DNA from: Hydractinia symbiolongicarpus
Taxonomy: Eukaryota; Cnidaria; Hydrozoa; Anthoathecata; Hydractiniidae
Direction: 5' to 3'
Length of the DNA stretch: 64,000 nucleotides
NCBI RefSeq assembly: GCF_029227915.1
Contig: NC_079886.1
Location: forward strand, 3,286,001-3,350,000
The notes beneath the pieces were generated by a model. The model saw only the letters and a list, made by a program, of their open reading frames with translations. It was not told where the DNA came from and searched no databases. The position numbers were made by a program, and so were the translations under genes. Below are positions 26,476 through 35,278 of the stretch, piece by piece (position 1 is the stretch's first letter; each line of letters starts with the position of its first letter).

Positions 26476-27214
26476 TTATCTTTTTTCAATTTTCACTTTG
26501 ACTTCAACTTCTGCCACACACAATTTATAGTTTTCTGTCAATTCTTTTGTTTTTCCAGACTTCATACGTTTGCGCAATCGATCATACTCGTAAACAAGAG
26601 CTATATCACCAAGTATTGATTTTAGCATTCTTGCTGTGTTACCAATCTCTTTCTCAGTTTGAGGAACATTCATTGGTTTTCTTTTAATTTTAAACAAAGA
26701 TTCACCCTTATCTACTGTATTATTGGGAGCGAAATGTGGGAGTATAGTAGGAAAAATAGCTTTATTTGAAATAGGTGTCGATGTTACAGGTGCAAATTTT
26801 TTCGAACATGGTGTCGAAGGTACAACGGGTGGAAACAATGGTGTAGTAGGTGCCTCGAAATTGGTAACAGGTGATACTGAGATACTGGTTGACATGAATT
26901 CCTTCTTTTCATTCATACTGTATTCGAAATGTTTTAAATTATCCAAGAATACCGTGGTGTTTTCTTTAGTTACTTTGTAGGCTGGGATAATTTCACAACA
27001 TGGTGTCGAAGGTACAACGGGTGGAAACAATGGTGTAGTAGGTGCCTCGAAATTGGTAACAGGTGATACTGAGATACTGGTTGACATGAATTCCTTCTTT
27101 TCATTCATACTGTATTCGAAATGTTTTAAATTATCCAAGAATACCGTGGTGTTTTCTTTAGTTACTTTGTAGGCTGGGATAATTTTAGTATTTTTTAAGC
27201 AATCATCCCATAAC
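26476..27214 (-). CDS. Transposase terminal exon with duplicated 64-residue unit
   Basis: Acceptor TTTTTGTCCAG, then LWDDCLKNTK and two identical consecutive units beginning IIPAYKVTKENTTVFLDN and ending in a proline/threonine-rich PLFPPVVPSTPC. A basic, helical C-terminus follows (KIKRKPMNVPQTEKEIGN, then YEYDRLRKRMKSGKTKEL). The second half, with spaced Leu/Ile/Val, may form a coiled coil. The low-complexity linker and tandem unit suggest a flexible C-terminal tail rather than a catalytic part. Confidence 0.65.
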
Positions 27215-30200
27215 CTGGACAAAAATTAAAATTACAAAATATTGTAAATTTGAAAATTTAAGTATTAAAGGTGTATTTTTAAATTCAAATTTGTGAACTG
27301 TAAAACTTTTTGTAACTAGGTAGACAAAGATATAATTTACCCTTAGATATATGTGGTAATAAAGGTGTATTTTAAGATATATACATTACTTTTTCAGGTA
27401 ATCCTCTTCCTGATTCAATGTCCACGATCGGAAATGATGCAACTTCAATGTGCTGTCTAATGGTAATTTTTCTTCATTTTTTATGAAAATACCTGTTGGT
27501 GTTTCTTCCCACCACTTGTGACTGTCCAAAATGAAGTCAGCGATACGTTTAAGATATGTTTCGTGATTTCTTGGGTATTCTTTTATCCAGTCAAATGGGA
27601 TCAGTGTGCCTAAAAAATGACAATAGGTACATAAATTTTAATTCAATATTAGCAAGAAAATCTTAATTTGTCCTTAAGAATAACTAAATTTACTAATTTT
27701 TACATGAAATTTGTCCAATATTTGTTTAATTATAGATTATAGATACTAGTCGATAAGGCCCGTGGAAAAATCCACTGAGGAGGCAGGATAAAAATGAAAA
27801 AGAAGCGTTAAAATTGTTTTAACGTCAAAGTTTGGTAAATTACAGAACAAAATTATAAGCGATGTTTTATAGAATTTGTTAAAGAAAATTGTAAGGAATA
27901 TAATCGTCTTTGTAAAAGTCACGGACAGACAGATAGAATCTCCGTATTATTATAAGATATGAATTATATAGGTTACATTTTTGCAAAATGTTTTCCAAGG
28001 GACTGAATGAAAATTAATACCTGTCATTGCATTACTAATTGGTTTGTACAATTCCTTGAATTCTTTTTCTTCTCTTTCTTCCAGCTCAATACCCTCATTT
28101 AACTTTTCTGCTGCTTGCAATCGAATTATCGCATTGGCTATAATGTTATCACCATGATTGTTAGATGTTAACTTAGTGAAGGTTTTCAATGGATTGAACA
28201 TGGCTTCCTCCTTCTCAGTATTAGCTGTACGCCCAGAGATCAATCGTAATTGAGTACAGGAATGACGCATTAAGGAGTGGTAGTAAACACCGAAGAATTT
28301 CCGTGATGTCAATGACTTCAAGCTACCCTTTATATAGATTTTAGTCAGCATTGAGTAAATATGTGTTGCATTAATCAATCTCAATATGACTGGAGTGCTT
28401 CGTTCTTTATCAGGAAGGTATAAAATTTCCTGTATTTCACATAGAGTTGTCAACATTTTCACAGCAAAAGTATCTTCCAAATTTTTTATAGCCCAATTTG
28501 TGGCTATCAATAAGCTTCTTCTATAGTCACTAGAATTTTTAGCCTCTTTGTTGTTGAACGAACTATCAATAATTTTAATTAGCTCTTGCTTTTTGTCAAT
28601 GTGGTGTGGAAGTTCATTGTATATGTTTTTTATGTAATTGGATATGTCGTGTAATGGTTCATTGTTTAATACTTCGTATTTTCCAAGGTTCACTTCCTCC
28701 AGTGTATTGTTAATGTTCTCAAACATTAATGCTGGTAATCGTTGTATACCATGGACACTTTCAAGTAAAAGGGATTGTAGCTCTTTAAGTGTTGTGGAGC
28801 ACGAGAACTTTATTTTTCTTTGGTGAAGCTCATGAATTAGTTTATCTTTTTTTAAGTTCTGGAAAACTTTCACCTTGCCATCATGGAGTGCATCGGTGGC
28901 ACGTATTGTCATCTTTACCTGAGCCATTCTATCATGCAGTGATAAATGATCCAAGTTGTATGAATGGACCATACTGCTTGCACAATCAGCATGAATTCCA
29001 CAAAAGTGACAGTAAAAATTTCCGCCCTTTTGTTGCCCTGCTTCAAAAGCTGCAGCTGGACTATCACCCTTGAAAATTCTCATAACATCAGTGATGTTGA
29101 ATTCTTTTTCAACTGGTGATGTTATCTTCAAAATATCTTCCAGTCGATCACTACTGTATAGCAGCTGCTGGTCATTAGAAGGACATCTAGCTAACAGGTA
29201 AAACTCTGGCTTCTCTACTGTAGCTTGAATGTTGACTTTTTTGTTAGTCTTTTTCATGTATTCCTCATCTGTATAAAACACTGCTGGGTCATACATGCAT
29301 GAAACTAACATTAGAAGGTGACTATGACTGGCAAGAGATGAACCATCATGCCAACACATCAAGTGCCTTGTTCTTTCTATCTCCTGAACCTTTTTAATAA
29401 TGTCTTCATGACTGACCAGCTTGTCAAACTCATTTACACTTTTTAGAAAATTAATTAGTTCTTCTATTTCCATTCCGTACAATTGTTCATCAGTGTGAAG
29501 CCTCATATATTGCCTATGCTTTCTTAGCATGTCACGTCTGATATCTGACAGTTCCATTTTTCTACCCAAGATTTCTACAGTTTCTTCAACAACTTTATTG
29601 TTTCGAAGTACAACTTTTTCAAACTTTTGAGGCACAATGAGGTGACCTAAGTTGTAATCTCCACTGGCAATTTTTTCTTTTAATTTTTCAGTTACTTGTT
29701 GATTCGTAACTTCTACGGGTATCGACAGATCTTTGAAGTTTGGAACGTTCAACCTGAAGAGAATGTTGTACATAAATATTAGCAAAGTTGGGACGAGGTT
29801 TGGTTAAAAAGAAAACAATTAGTAAGTAGATATACCTTCGTTTTTTCCTTCTAATTCTTGTGAAACTATCATTAATATCATTAGCAGTAACACAGCAGCG
29901 GAATCTGTTAATGTTGCAACCACATAACGTCAGCAGTTCTTTCATTATCTGCCCAGCATTGGCAGGTGTAATACCTGAAAAATATATAATCATTTAAGCC
30001 TAAGTACACGTTTTTTTAAAAGAACACTAAAATGTTCTTAACATACCATTTTTGCTTTTCAAATTGTACCGTCTTGCCAAATCAGTGAAATTTATTTTAA
30101 ATTCATCTGGATATTTGTTAATTTCAGTTATACAATCTTGTTGCTCCCATGTGTACTGCTGGAGATCACCAGTATGTGAATGTGGTCTTTTCATACCCTA

Positions 30201-31450
30201 GAAATATGTTCAAAACAGATGACAAGCTGTGATCATTAAATAACATGGATTTTAGTATAAGTGTAAGTTATCATTTGGTGATTGAATTGCAGCTGTTGCA
30301 CTTACAGCTCTTATTTTTTCTAACTCGTCTGAAGTTCTTCGTATTGCATTCTGCTTACTCTCAAAACCAGCTCGCAGTCGCAATTTGTTTCGGTTACGTA
30401 AAGAAACGGGTACACCAAATGTTCTAAAAAATGAATAATATGATGATTTAATATGATTCTATCTTTTTTAGGAGAGATTACAAGACGAAAACACGCTTAA
30501 TCTCGAATAATCATCGCGAATGATTTGCTTTGAATTCATCGTCTAATTTTTGAAGAGTTGCCTTGGTCTGCGCCTAAAAATATTTTTAAGATTAATTGAT
30601 ACAACTTAGCCATTTCATAGAACAATTTTATAAGAATGAAAGATGTCCCGTGATTTTTTACATGCGTATCCAAAATGAACACCAAACGTATATTTTTACT
30701 TTCGGACTTCTGGTCGTAACTTGTAACTCTGATTTCCGGCTTTATTGATTATTATGAACGCAACTTCTCTTTTTCTCATTTTGATTATGCCGAATGAAAA
30801 TAGACAAAAAGCTGGGAACGAGTTTGTTATTAAAGATCAGTGGAATACAGGAGGTCATCTGGTATTTTTAATTAACGTACCTTCAAATTTCTTTCTTTGT
30901 ACAATCCTGCTATGTCAGCTTTTTTTTTCAAGCTAAGTTTGCGTACGGGAAACAAACCCAAGTTCTCTTTCCATATCGCATTGTTTTGGCATCCAGGACA
31001 ATTTTCAAACTGGTGTATTATCTTCTTGTCTGTCGACAATCTCTTCCATTTTTCATTCCCGAAACATTCAACGAGTTTATTTTTTGATTGGTGGTCTGTC
31101 TTTGCTAATGCACGGATGTTGTCAATAATTTTAGGGAAGCACCTTAGAAAGAAAAAAAACGATATTCAACAGCCTGGGAAAATAGTCATCCCCACTTTTG
31201 ATTTATGAAAAGATGGATATAAATTTTTTTAAATATATGATTTTTACATTCTAAATGTATCATAATTTATACTTCTTAAATCAGAATGAACTTCAAGTAA
31301 CTTGTTAAATTGATGTTTCAACACCCGTCCCGTAAAAACCTTTTTTGTTTCACCATCGCACTTCTTGAGGCCATGCCTCTCCGTCAAAATTTGATATACT
31401 CCAATTTTTATAAAACCACAAGTTAATGGATCGAGAATAGATGATGCCAT
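26476..31450 (-). CDS. Putative DDE-type transposase, nine exons, one in-frame TGA
   Basis: Joined exons on the minus strand: 31450-31248, 31142-30881, 30573-30482, 30423-30306, 30197-30047, 29974-29836, 29753-28021, 27609-27390, 27214-26476. All introns are GT-AG and every junction keeps phase, giving 1219 codons including the stop. Visible parts, numbered on this model: an N-terminal domain with a CPGC pair (about 120-125); a helix-turn-helix-like stretch around 249-290; a CWHDGS motif with D458; FKGDSPAAAFEAGQQKGG with D552; a C570/C573/C579/H591 cluster; a SAP-like helical stretch near 621-663; and a C-terminal SGRTANTEKEE motif with E835. D458, D552 and E835 could form a DDE triad; the last motif recalls the catalytic glutamate region of RAG1/Transib/CMC-type transposases. 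Start chosen at 31450 because it opens MASSILDP and precedes a good donor. Codon 176 (30511-30513) is TGA, so the copy may be dead or the exon 3 boundary may differ. Family name unknown to me. Confidence 0.72.
26805..27185. repeat. Exact 192-bp tandem duplication within the last exon
   Basis: 26805-26993 and 26997-27185 are identical over 189 bp by direct reading, at a spacing of 192 bp (64 codons), so the frame is preserved. No mismatch is visible, including at synonymous positions, so the duplication is recent, is maintained by conversion, or is an assembly artefact. Confidence 0.9.
27390..27609 (-). CDS. Transposase exon 8
   Basis: Entered after CATTTTTTAG in phase 1, completing ACA-G/GC as Thr-Gly, and read as TLIPFDWIKEYPRNHETYLK through a Trp-Trp pair to EEDYLKK. 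The donor GTAATG leaves two bases, which exon 9 completes. If the donor were ignored the frame would meet TAA at once, so this could also be the terminal exon of an alternative transcript. Confidence 0.65.
27610..28020 (-). other. Intron 7 of the transposase gene
   Basis: GTATTA at the 5' end and CATTTTTTAG at the 3' end. The interior, around 27750-27955, includes CCCGTGGAAAAATCC and AAAAGTCACGGACAGACAG, which reads like a fragment of a dispersed small repeat, but I cannot define its ends. No other gene. Confidence 0.55.
28021..29753 (-). CDS. Transposase exon 7 (catalytic core)
   Basis: 577 complete codons in one exon, flanked by acceptor TTCTCTTCAG and donor ACAG/GTATTA. It holds every motif supporting a transposase assignment: HLMCWHDGSSLASHSHLL, FKGDSPAAAFEAGQQKGG, YCHFCGIHADC with a downstream NLDH, a lysine-rich segment resembling a SAP motif (LKKDKLIHELHQRKI to LQSLLLES), GIQRLPALMF, and YYHSLMRHSCTQLRLISGRT followed by ANTEKEE. 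The order D...D...zinc cluster...helical region...E fits an RNase H-like core with a large insertion before the glutamate. Translation past 28021 into the intron gives an implausible tail and stops at 27950. Confidence 0.8.
29836..30423 (-). CDS. Transposase exons 4-6 (helix-turn-helix-like region)
   Basis: Exon 4 30306-30423 (TFGVPVSLRNRNKLRLRAGF...; donor GCT/GTAAGT), exon 5 30047-30197 (acceptor TTTCTAG, donor G/GTATGT), exon 6 29836-29974 (acceptor TTTTTCAG, donor AG/GTATAT). Phases 2-0, 0-1 and 1-2 agree. Exons 5 and 6 join to give INFTDLARRYNLKSKNG followed by ITPANAGQIMKELL, two predicted helices with a turn, typical of a winged or simple HTH used for TIR recognition. Exon 6 ends in a basic RIRRKKRR tract that could be a nuclear localisation signal. 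Confidence 0.65.
30482..30573 (-). CDS. Transposase exon 3 with in-frame stop
   Basis: Entered after ATATTTTTAG in phase 0, directly continuing the lysine end of exon 2 as AQTKATLQKLDDEFKANHSR, then TGA at 30511-30513, then LFEIKRVFV before the donor GTAATC. The frame before the stop looks coding. No GT occurs before the TGA, so an earlier donor cannot avoid it. CGA-CGA to CGA-TGA would be a simple C-to-T change, but that is inference. An alternative acceptor after AAAAATTAG opens a stop-free frame (TMNSKQIIRDDYS...) but needs a weak GTTTTC donor. Confidence 0.5.
30881..31450 (-). CDS. Transposase exons 1 and 2 (N-terminal domain)
   Basis: Exon 1 is 31248-31450 (MASSILDPLTCG..., ending after AGAAT before GTAAAAA). 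Exon 2 is 30881-31142, entered after TTTCTTTCTAAG and left at AAG/GTACGT, a strong donor. Both junctions are in phase 2 and phase 0 respectively. Exon 2 encodes FPKIIDNIRALAKTDHQSKN and a CPGC pair followed by a lysine-rich tail. An N-terminal Cys-containing region of this sort may be a small zinc-binding or DNA-binding part, but I do not recognise a named domain. The competing plus-strand frame at 30897-31208 is the shadow of exon 2. Confidence 0.65.
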
Positions 31451-31739
31451 ATTGTACCAATTTCTCTTCAAAAATTTTGTCGCGCGCTTTCGATTCGATT
31501 TTGGCGGTAAAATTGGAGAATGGGCGCAATTGGCCCGTAAGAAAATTAGGGGACTGCGCAATTGTCATTTCCAAACCTAATTGGTTGGATGCTACTTTGT
31601 ATCGTCCTTTTTTTCATTATTGACGCCGTAACCATAGCAACACAATAACATTTGTGTTTTTTTTATTTCAAGCAAATAGCCAAGATCAGGTTAAGGGCTT
31701 CCAACAAGTATATATGTACTTAGATATAGTCCACGGGAT
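31451..31739. promoter_or_regulatory. Probable 5' flank/promoter of the transposase gene
   Basis: Unlike the AT-rich surroundings, this segment has several CpG sites (for example GCGCGC, GCGCAATT). On the minus strand it carries CCAAT-like sequence at about 31575-31585, GCCAATT, and TTTACCGCCAAAAT, an E2F-like string. At 31628-31641 the plus strand reads GTAACCATAGCAAC, which fits the RFX X-box consensus GTHNYYATRRNAAC at every position. No TATA box is clear. The regulatory role is inference. Confidence 0.35.
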
Positions 31740-31932
31740 AATAGGACCCATATTTTAAGATTTTACTCTCACCTTCGGAGATTAATATCTAAACGGTTTG
31801 AAAAAATAGATGAGATTATAACTGTAAGAAAAATAGTAAATGTATGGAATTTATTGCCCACAGAAGTGACAGGGCTTGCACCTGTTCTGCATGATAAATC
31901 AGCAGTTGTCCAAACACACTTCTTTCAGTAAA
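31740..31932 (+). pseudogene. LINE reverse-transcriptase C-terminal tail fragment
   Basis: One plus-strand frame reads HILRFYSHLRRLISKRFEK, then VRKIVNVWNLLPTEVTGL and ends HFFQ-stop at 31929. The pattern SHxRRL ... RxxVNxWNxLPxEV is characteristic of the extreme C-terminus of animal non-LTR retrotransposon ORF2 proteins. Nothing upstream continues the polymerase, so it is a strongly 5'-truncated relic of about 60 residues. AT-rich sequence with AATAAAA repeats follows, as in a LINE 3' end. Confidence 0.55.
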
Positions 31933-32673
31933 TGAACAATAAAATCACACTTCGTTTATAAATAAACAATAAAACCTAACATGATAATGATAGTTATATT
32001 TGTTTAATGATGGGTAAGGAGGGCTAGGTGTAGAAAAGAAGTGGATATGAGAATAGAAATTAAAACTTCCCATTGAGTTATTTGTTGCTTATTTGAAAAT
32101 ACCTATTTCTGAAAGCTTAGGCAAAATTAATTCTTCAAATTTCATGGGAAAATGTAGTCATCCGCTAAAATAAAGAATTTTGAGACCACTTATATGCAAA
32201 AATAAGTTCCACAAAAATTTCCTCCACAAATAATTTGTTCAAATACAAAATAGAATCAACAACTCGATCAAAGTGAAACATGTATATATATAAATGGCCT
32301 GTTTACGTAACAAATTTTCACCCAATTGTGAAACTTTACAAAACTTGCACAAATTTCCTTTTGTGAATTAGTTCAGTTTAGATATTGTGCAGGAATTATA
32401 GTATATAACCTATTTTTGCTTATATCCTTTGTCTAAAGTGAATTTGTATTAAATTTACAGGGAAAATTAAAAAAGAGCTGGAATTAACGTAAAATGCAAA
32501 ATAAAAGATTGCGAAAGTTTGTCCTTTTTTAAAAAATGCCTTTCTTTAAACTACACATTTTAGAGCAAACTGCAAAAAAAATCCACAAAAGTTAAGTATA
32601 TATATATTAGGTTATATTTCTATCCACTTAAAAATTAAAATGGTGCTGTTTAATGTATTGGAAATATTAACCC
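31933..32673. other. AT-rich non-coding stretch
   Basis: No exon, RNA or repeat boundary that I can support. Two short TA-rich runs occur near 32281-32292 and 32598-32608. Confidence 0.5.
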
Positions 32674-32803
32674 TATAATAACTGTTTATGAGGGCAATAC
32701 TGGAGAATATTGACCAACGTCAAAGTATTGCCAGAGCTTGCGAGGGCAATACGTGACAGGGGTCAATATTCTAAGGTATTGCCCGAAATAAACAGTTATT
32801 ATA
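32674..32803. repeat. Fold-back (inverted repeat) element
   Basis: TATAATAACTGTTTAT at 32674-32689 is exactly inverted at 32788-32803. Inside, AGGGCAATAC...GAATATTGACC pairs with GGTCAATATTC...GGTATTGCCC, and a further GTATTGCC/GGGCAATAC pair sits near the centre (about 32728-32752). The arms are about 40 bp each. The related string GGGCAATACCGTGGAATATTATGACGT recurs at 33090-33116, so this may be one end of a larger decayed MITE extending to about 33200. Confidence 0.75.
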
Positions 32804-33246
32804 TGGATTATTATCCGGTTACTGCATTTTACAACAAAAAATATAACATTATAAGCAGGATGTAGAAACTATGTCTTTATAGACACTATTCCCATGGAAC
32901 GTACATTCGAACTAAAAATATATTTTTTTAAATCGAATATCGTGTAAGCATTACAGGATTTTATCGTAGCTACAAACTAAAAGATAAAAGTAAGTTTCAC
33001 TTCTGTTTCACGTTTTGTTTACTTTTTTCCGTGTTTATTTACATTTAATGCTACCGTATTTAAACTATAAACACTGTTGCTATGGTAGCGGGCAATACCG
33101 TGGAATATTATGACGTAAGTTCTAACCAATCACATTGCTCGATTTTCGAAAATATCGATGCTGCCCTTTTGCGTGGCAGGCAAAAAGATCCAGGCACTAG
33201 GTAGGCGAGGTCCTTTTTACCTTAAAGCGTATAAATTATAAATTAA

Positions 33247-33746
33247 TGCGGAACAAATTTTTGCGATATTAATTTTTGCGATTGAACGTCTAAAAAAAAA
33301 TAAGTTTTACGGGATTTATTTTTATGAATTGGGCTCTCAGCAAGGAAATTGCGGGATTTGATTTTGCGAATGTTTATAACATGTATATATATATATATAT
33401 ATATAAAAGAAATGCAATAATTTTTTTTCGAATCGAGGTTTCAAGAGTATGCTAAACAACGATCAAAGGGTAACATTTGTTTTTTGCACTGTATTTTAAT
33501 AATTCTAAATCTCACAAATCATCTAGAATTTCAAAAATGTTATTAAAGTTAATTAATGTATAAAAAAATGCCATTTTGCGATACTTATTTTTGTGAATGC
33601 CAGTTCACATATATTTTTGCGGGATTTATTTTTGCGAATAGACGACTTCCCAAAATCTTTTTTGCGGGACTTAACTTTGCGAAAAAGGAGCCAAATTCAC
33701 AAAAATTAAGCAAACAAAAATTAATCCCGCAAGAACTTATCCCGCA
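33247..33746. mobile_element. TTAA-flanked MITE, about 500 bp
   Basis: Left end TTAA/TGCGGAACAAATTTTTGCG and inverted right end TTAA/TGCGGGATAAGTTCTTGCG match at 15 of 19 bases. The TTAA target duplication lies at 33243-33246 and 33747-33750. The interior repeats TTTTTGCG and GCGGGATTTA-like words many times on both strands and includes a (TA)n run at 33384-33405. TTAA duplications are typical of piggyBac- and Kolobok-type non-autonomous elements. The open frame at 33556-33750 is a by-product of these internal repeats. Confidence 0.7.
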
Positions 33747-33764
33747 TTAATTAACATTAATTAT

Positions 33765-34114
33765 GGCAGCGTAGATGAGTGGTTATAGCTCTCGTACTCT
33801 GTGCGGGAGACCGGGGTTCGATTCCTCTTGACGGCGATTCAACATGGGCGAATGAATGTTACCATAGCCCCAGGTTAACCCAAGCCATGTGAGGGAAATT
33901 GGGAAGATGGCACACTGTGTGGGCCGTTGGATGTTGCCGGGAGTTGTCTAGTAGAGCGCGGGCCCTAATTGGGTCTGCGTAGCTCAAAATGAGCATTAAA
34001 TACTCTAGGACTCTCCATCTAAGCCATAGCCCCTGCTGGAAATAATAGACAGGGTATATCCCTCGATATTTGTGAGGCTAGCCATGTAAAATATGCACAT
34101 CTATCTATCTATCT
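33765..34114 (+). mobile_element. tRNA-derived SINE
   Basis: The 5' head GGCAGCGTAGATGAGTGGTTA has an A-box-like TAGATGAGTGG (33772-33782), and GGTTCGATTCC (33815-33825) is a perfect B box, together an internal Pol III promoter. AGTGGTTA in the head suggests derivation from a Ser- or Leu-type tRNA. A tRNA-unrelated body of about 270 bp follows, ending in an (ATCT)n tail at 34099-34114. Clear target-site duplications are not visible. It lies just outside the TTAA MITE. Confidence 0.8.
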
Positions 34115-35278
34115 ACACACATAAGGTAGTCTGTTTCTTCGCATGAAGGTATCGGTACGACTTTATATGAATATATGTCAATCAGAAGGTATCCATCTAC
34201 ACTGGCTTAAAGCCTCAACACAATGTTTCTGTAGTAGAAAGAAATGGACTGAAAAAGACCTTTCCGCTCAGCTAGCAAGCTCCCACATCTTTCAGCCTGC
34301 CACGCAGTTGTTAGAGCCAGCAGGGCCTATCGTGGAAAATGTAAACATTCAAAAAGTTCTATAAATTTGTACAATATATATCACACACAGGACACAAACA
34401 TTTTTTATGTGTAGCTAGCTATAGCTACCAAAACACATTAGGAAGCAAACAAACACAAAAGGAAGCATACAAATTGCAAAACATATCTGGCTAGCTAAGC
34501 ATTAGAAAGTAAACTTATTATATTATTGCTAACCATATTGAAAGAGAAAAGAGAAAGCTAGCTAGGAGAAGAGACTTCATTTTATAATGGCTTCTGCAAA
34601 GTTGCAGTTTGTTTGTTTACGTGATCAACCTCTTCCCCAGGGCTCCTTCCAAGATTGTCGAAAAAGTAAACCGGCCCCGGGGACGAGATTGTCATTAGCT
34701 AGGTCTTAAAAATGACGGACCAAACAATGGCGGCGAAGTTCAGGGATTTTTAAAGGTAGTGCATTGAAATGCTTCTGCCGCTGGCTGAATATTGCACACC
34801 AGTTGTAAAAATGTAGTAGAAAGTGTAGCTTAGATAATGCAGAATGGGTTTTGTTCAAGGCATAAGTGCAAAAATTAACGAATAGCAATAAATTGTACAA
34901 AATGAATGACAAGTTGCCAAAATTGGCACAAAATATGGGAAAGATTGGCAATTTTTACTGCTTTATATTGAAGTTGGGACTTATGTCACGTACGATTTTG
35001 TAAGATTGTCATGTTAACTTACCAATTTATGTGTTTTTTTTCCCAGTGACTCGACAAAACTTCAGCGGTTTTCGAAAACATGCTATTTTTGGTACCCCTA
35101 CTTCTGGCGCTCCCTGTGGTCATACGAGAAGGAATCTGAAACCGAGGTTATCATTTTTGAAAAGAGGAGGCTTTGCTGACCAAAATATGAACGAGTTATA
35201 TTATTTCGTCGTAAAATGGTCGAGTTAATTAAACATAAAGTTCCCAATTTTTCATAAGCTGAAAAACGTGTAATTTCC
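34115..35278. other. Right subterminal region of the transposon
   Basis: Contains a 66-bp fold-back and a strong splice-acceptor-like tract on the plus strand, GTGTTTTTTTTCCCAG at 35031-35046, followed by a stretch less AT-rich than its surroundings (35047-35180). An ATG-rich string ATGACGGACCAAACAATGGC lies near 34712. No continuous gene model could be built from these, and the frames at 34143-34364, 34706-34951 and 35031-35228 are not supported individually. Confidence 0.4.
34626..34691. repeat. Short fold-back repeat
   Basis: CAACCTCTTCCCCAGGG at 34626-34642 pairs imperfectly with CCCCGGGGACGAGATTG at 34675-34691. Ends of the form CAACCTCGTCCCC are, from memory, common in small animal MITEs; this looks like a minimal or internally deleted copy. 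Confidence 0.55.

Noticed and set aside
26723-26980. Plus-strand frames at 26422, 26723, 28638, 28789 and 30897
   Set aside because: Each is the antisense shadow of a minus-strand transposase exon whose frame has motifs and splice sites.
27950-28020. Reading the catalytic exon straight to its stop at 27950
   Set aside because: The donor at 28020-28019 joins in phase to exon 8 at 27609, which continues a plausible protein (MTG/TLIPFDW), whereas the unspliced tail is low-quality sequence.
33765-33840. A tRNA gene
   Set aside because: A and B boxes are present, but the segment runs directly into a 270-bp unrelated body and (ATCT)n tail and lacks a convincing acceptor stem; it is a SINE head.
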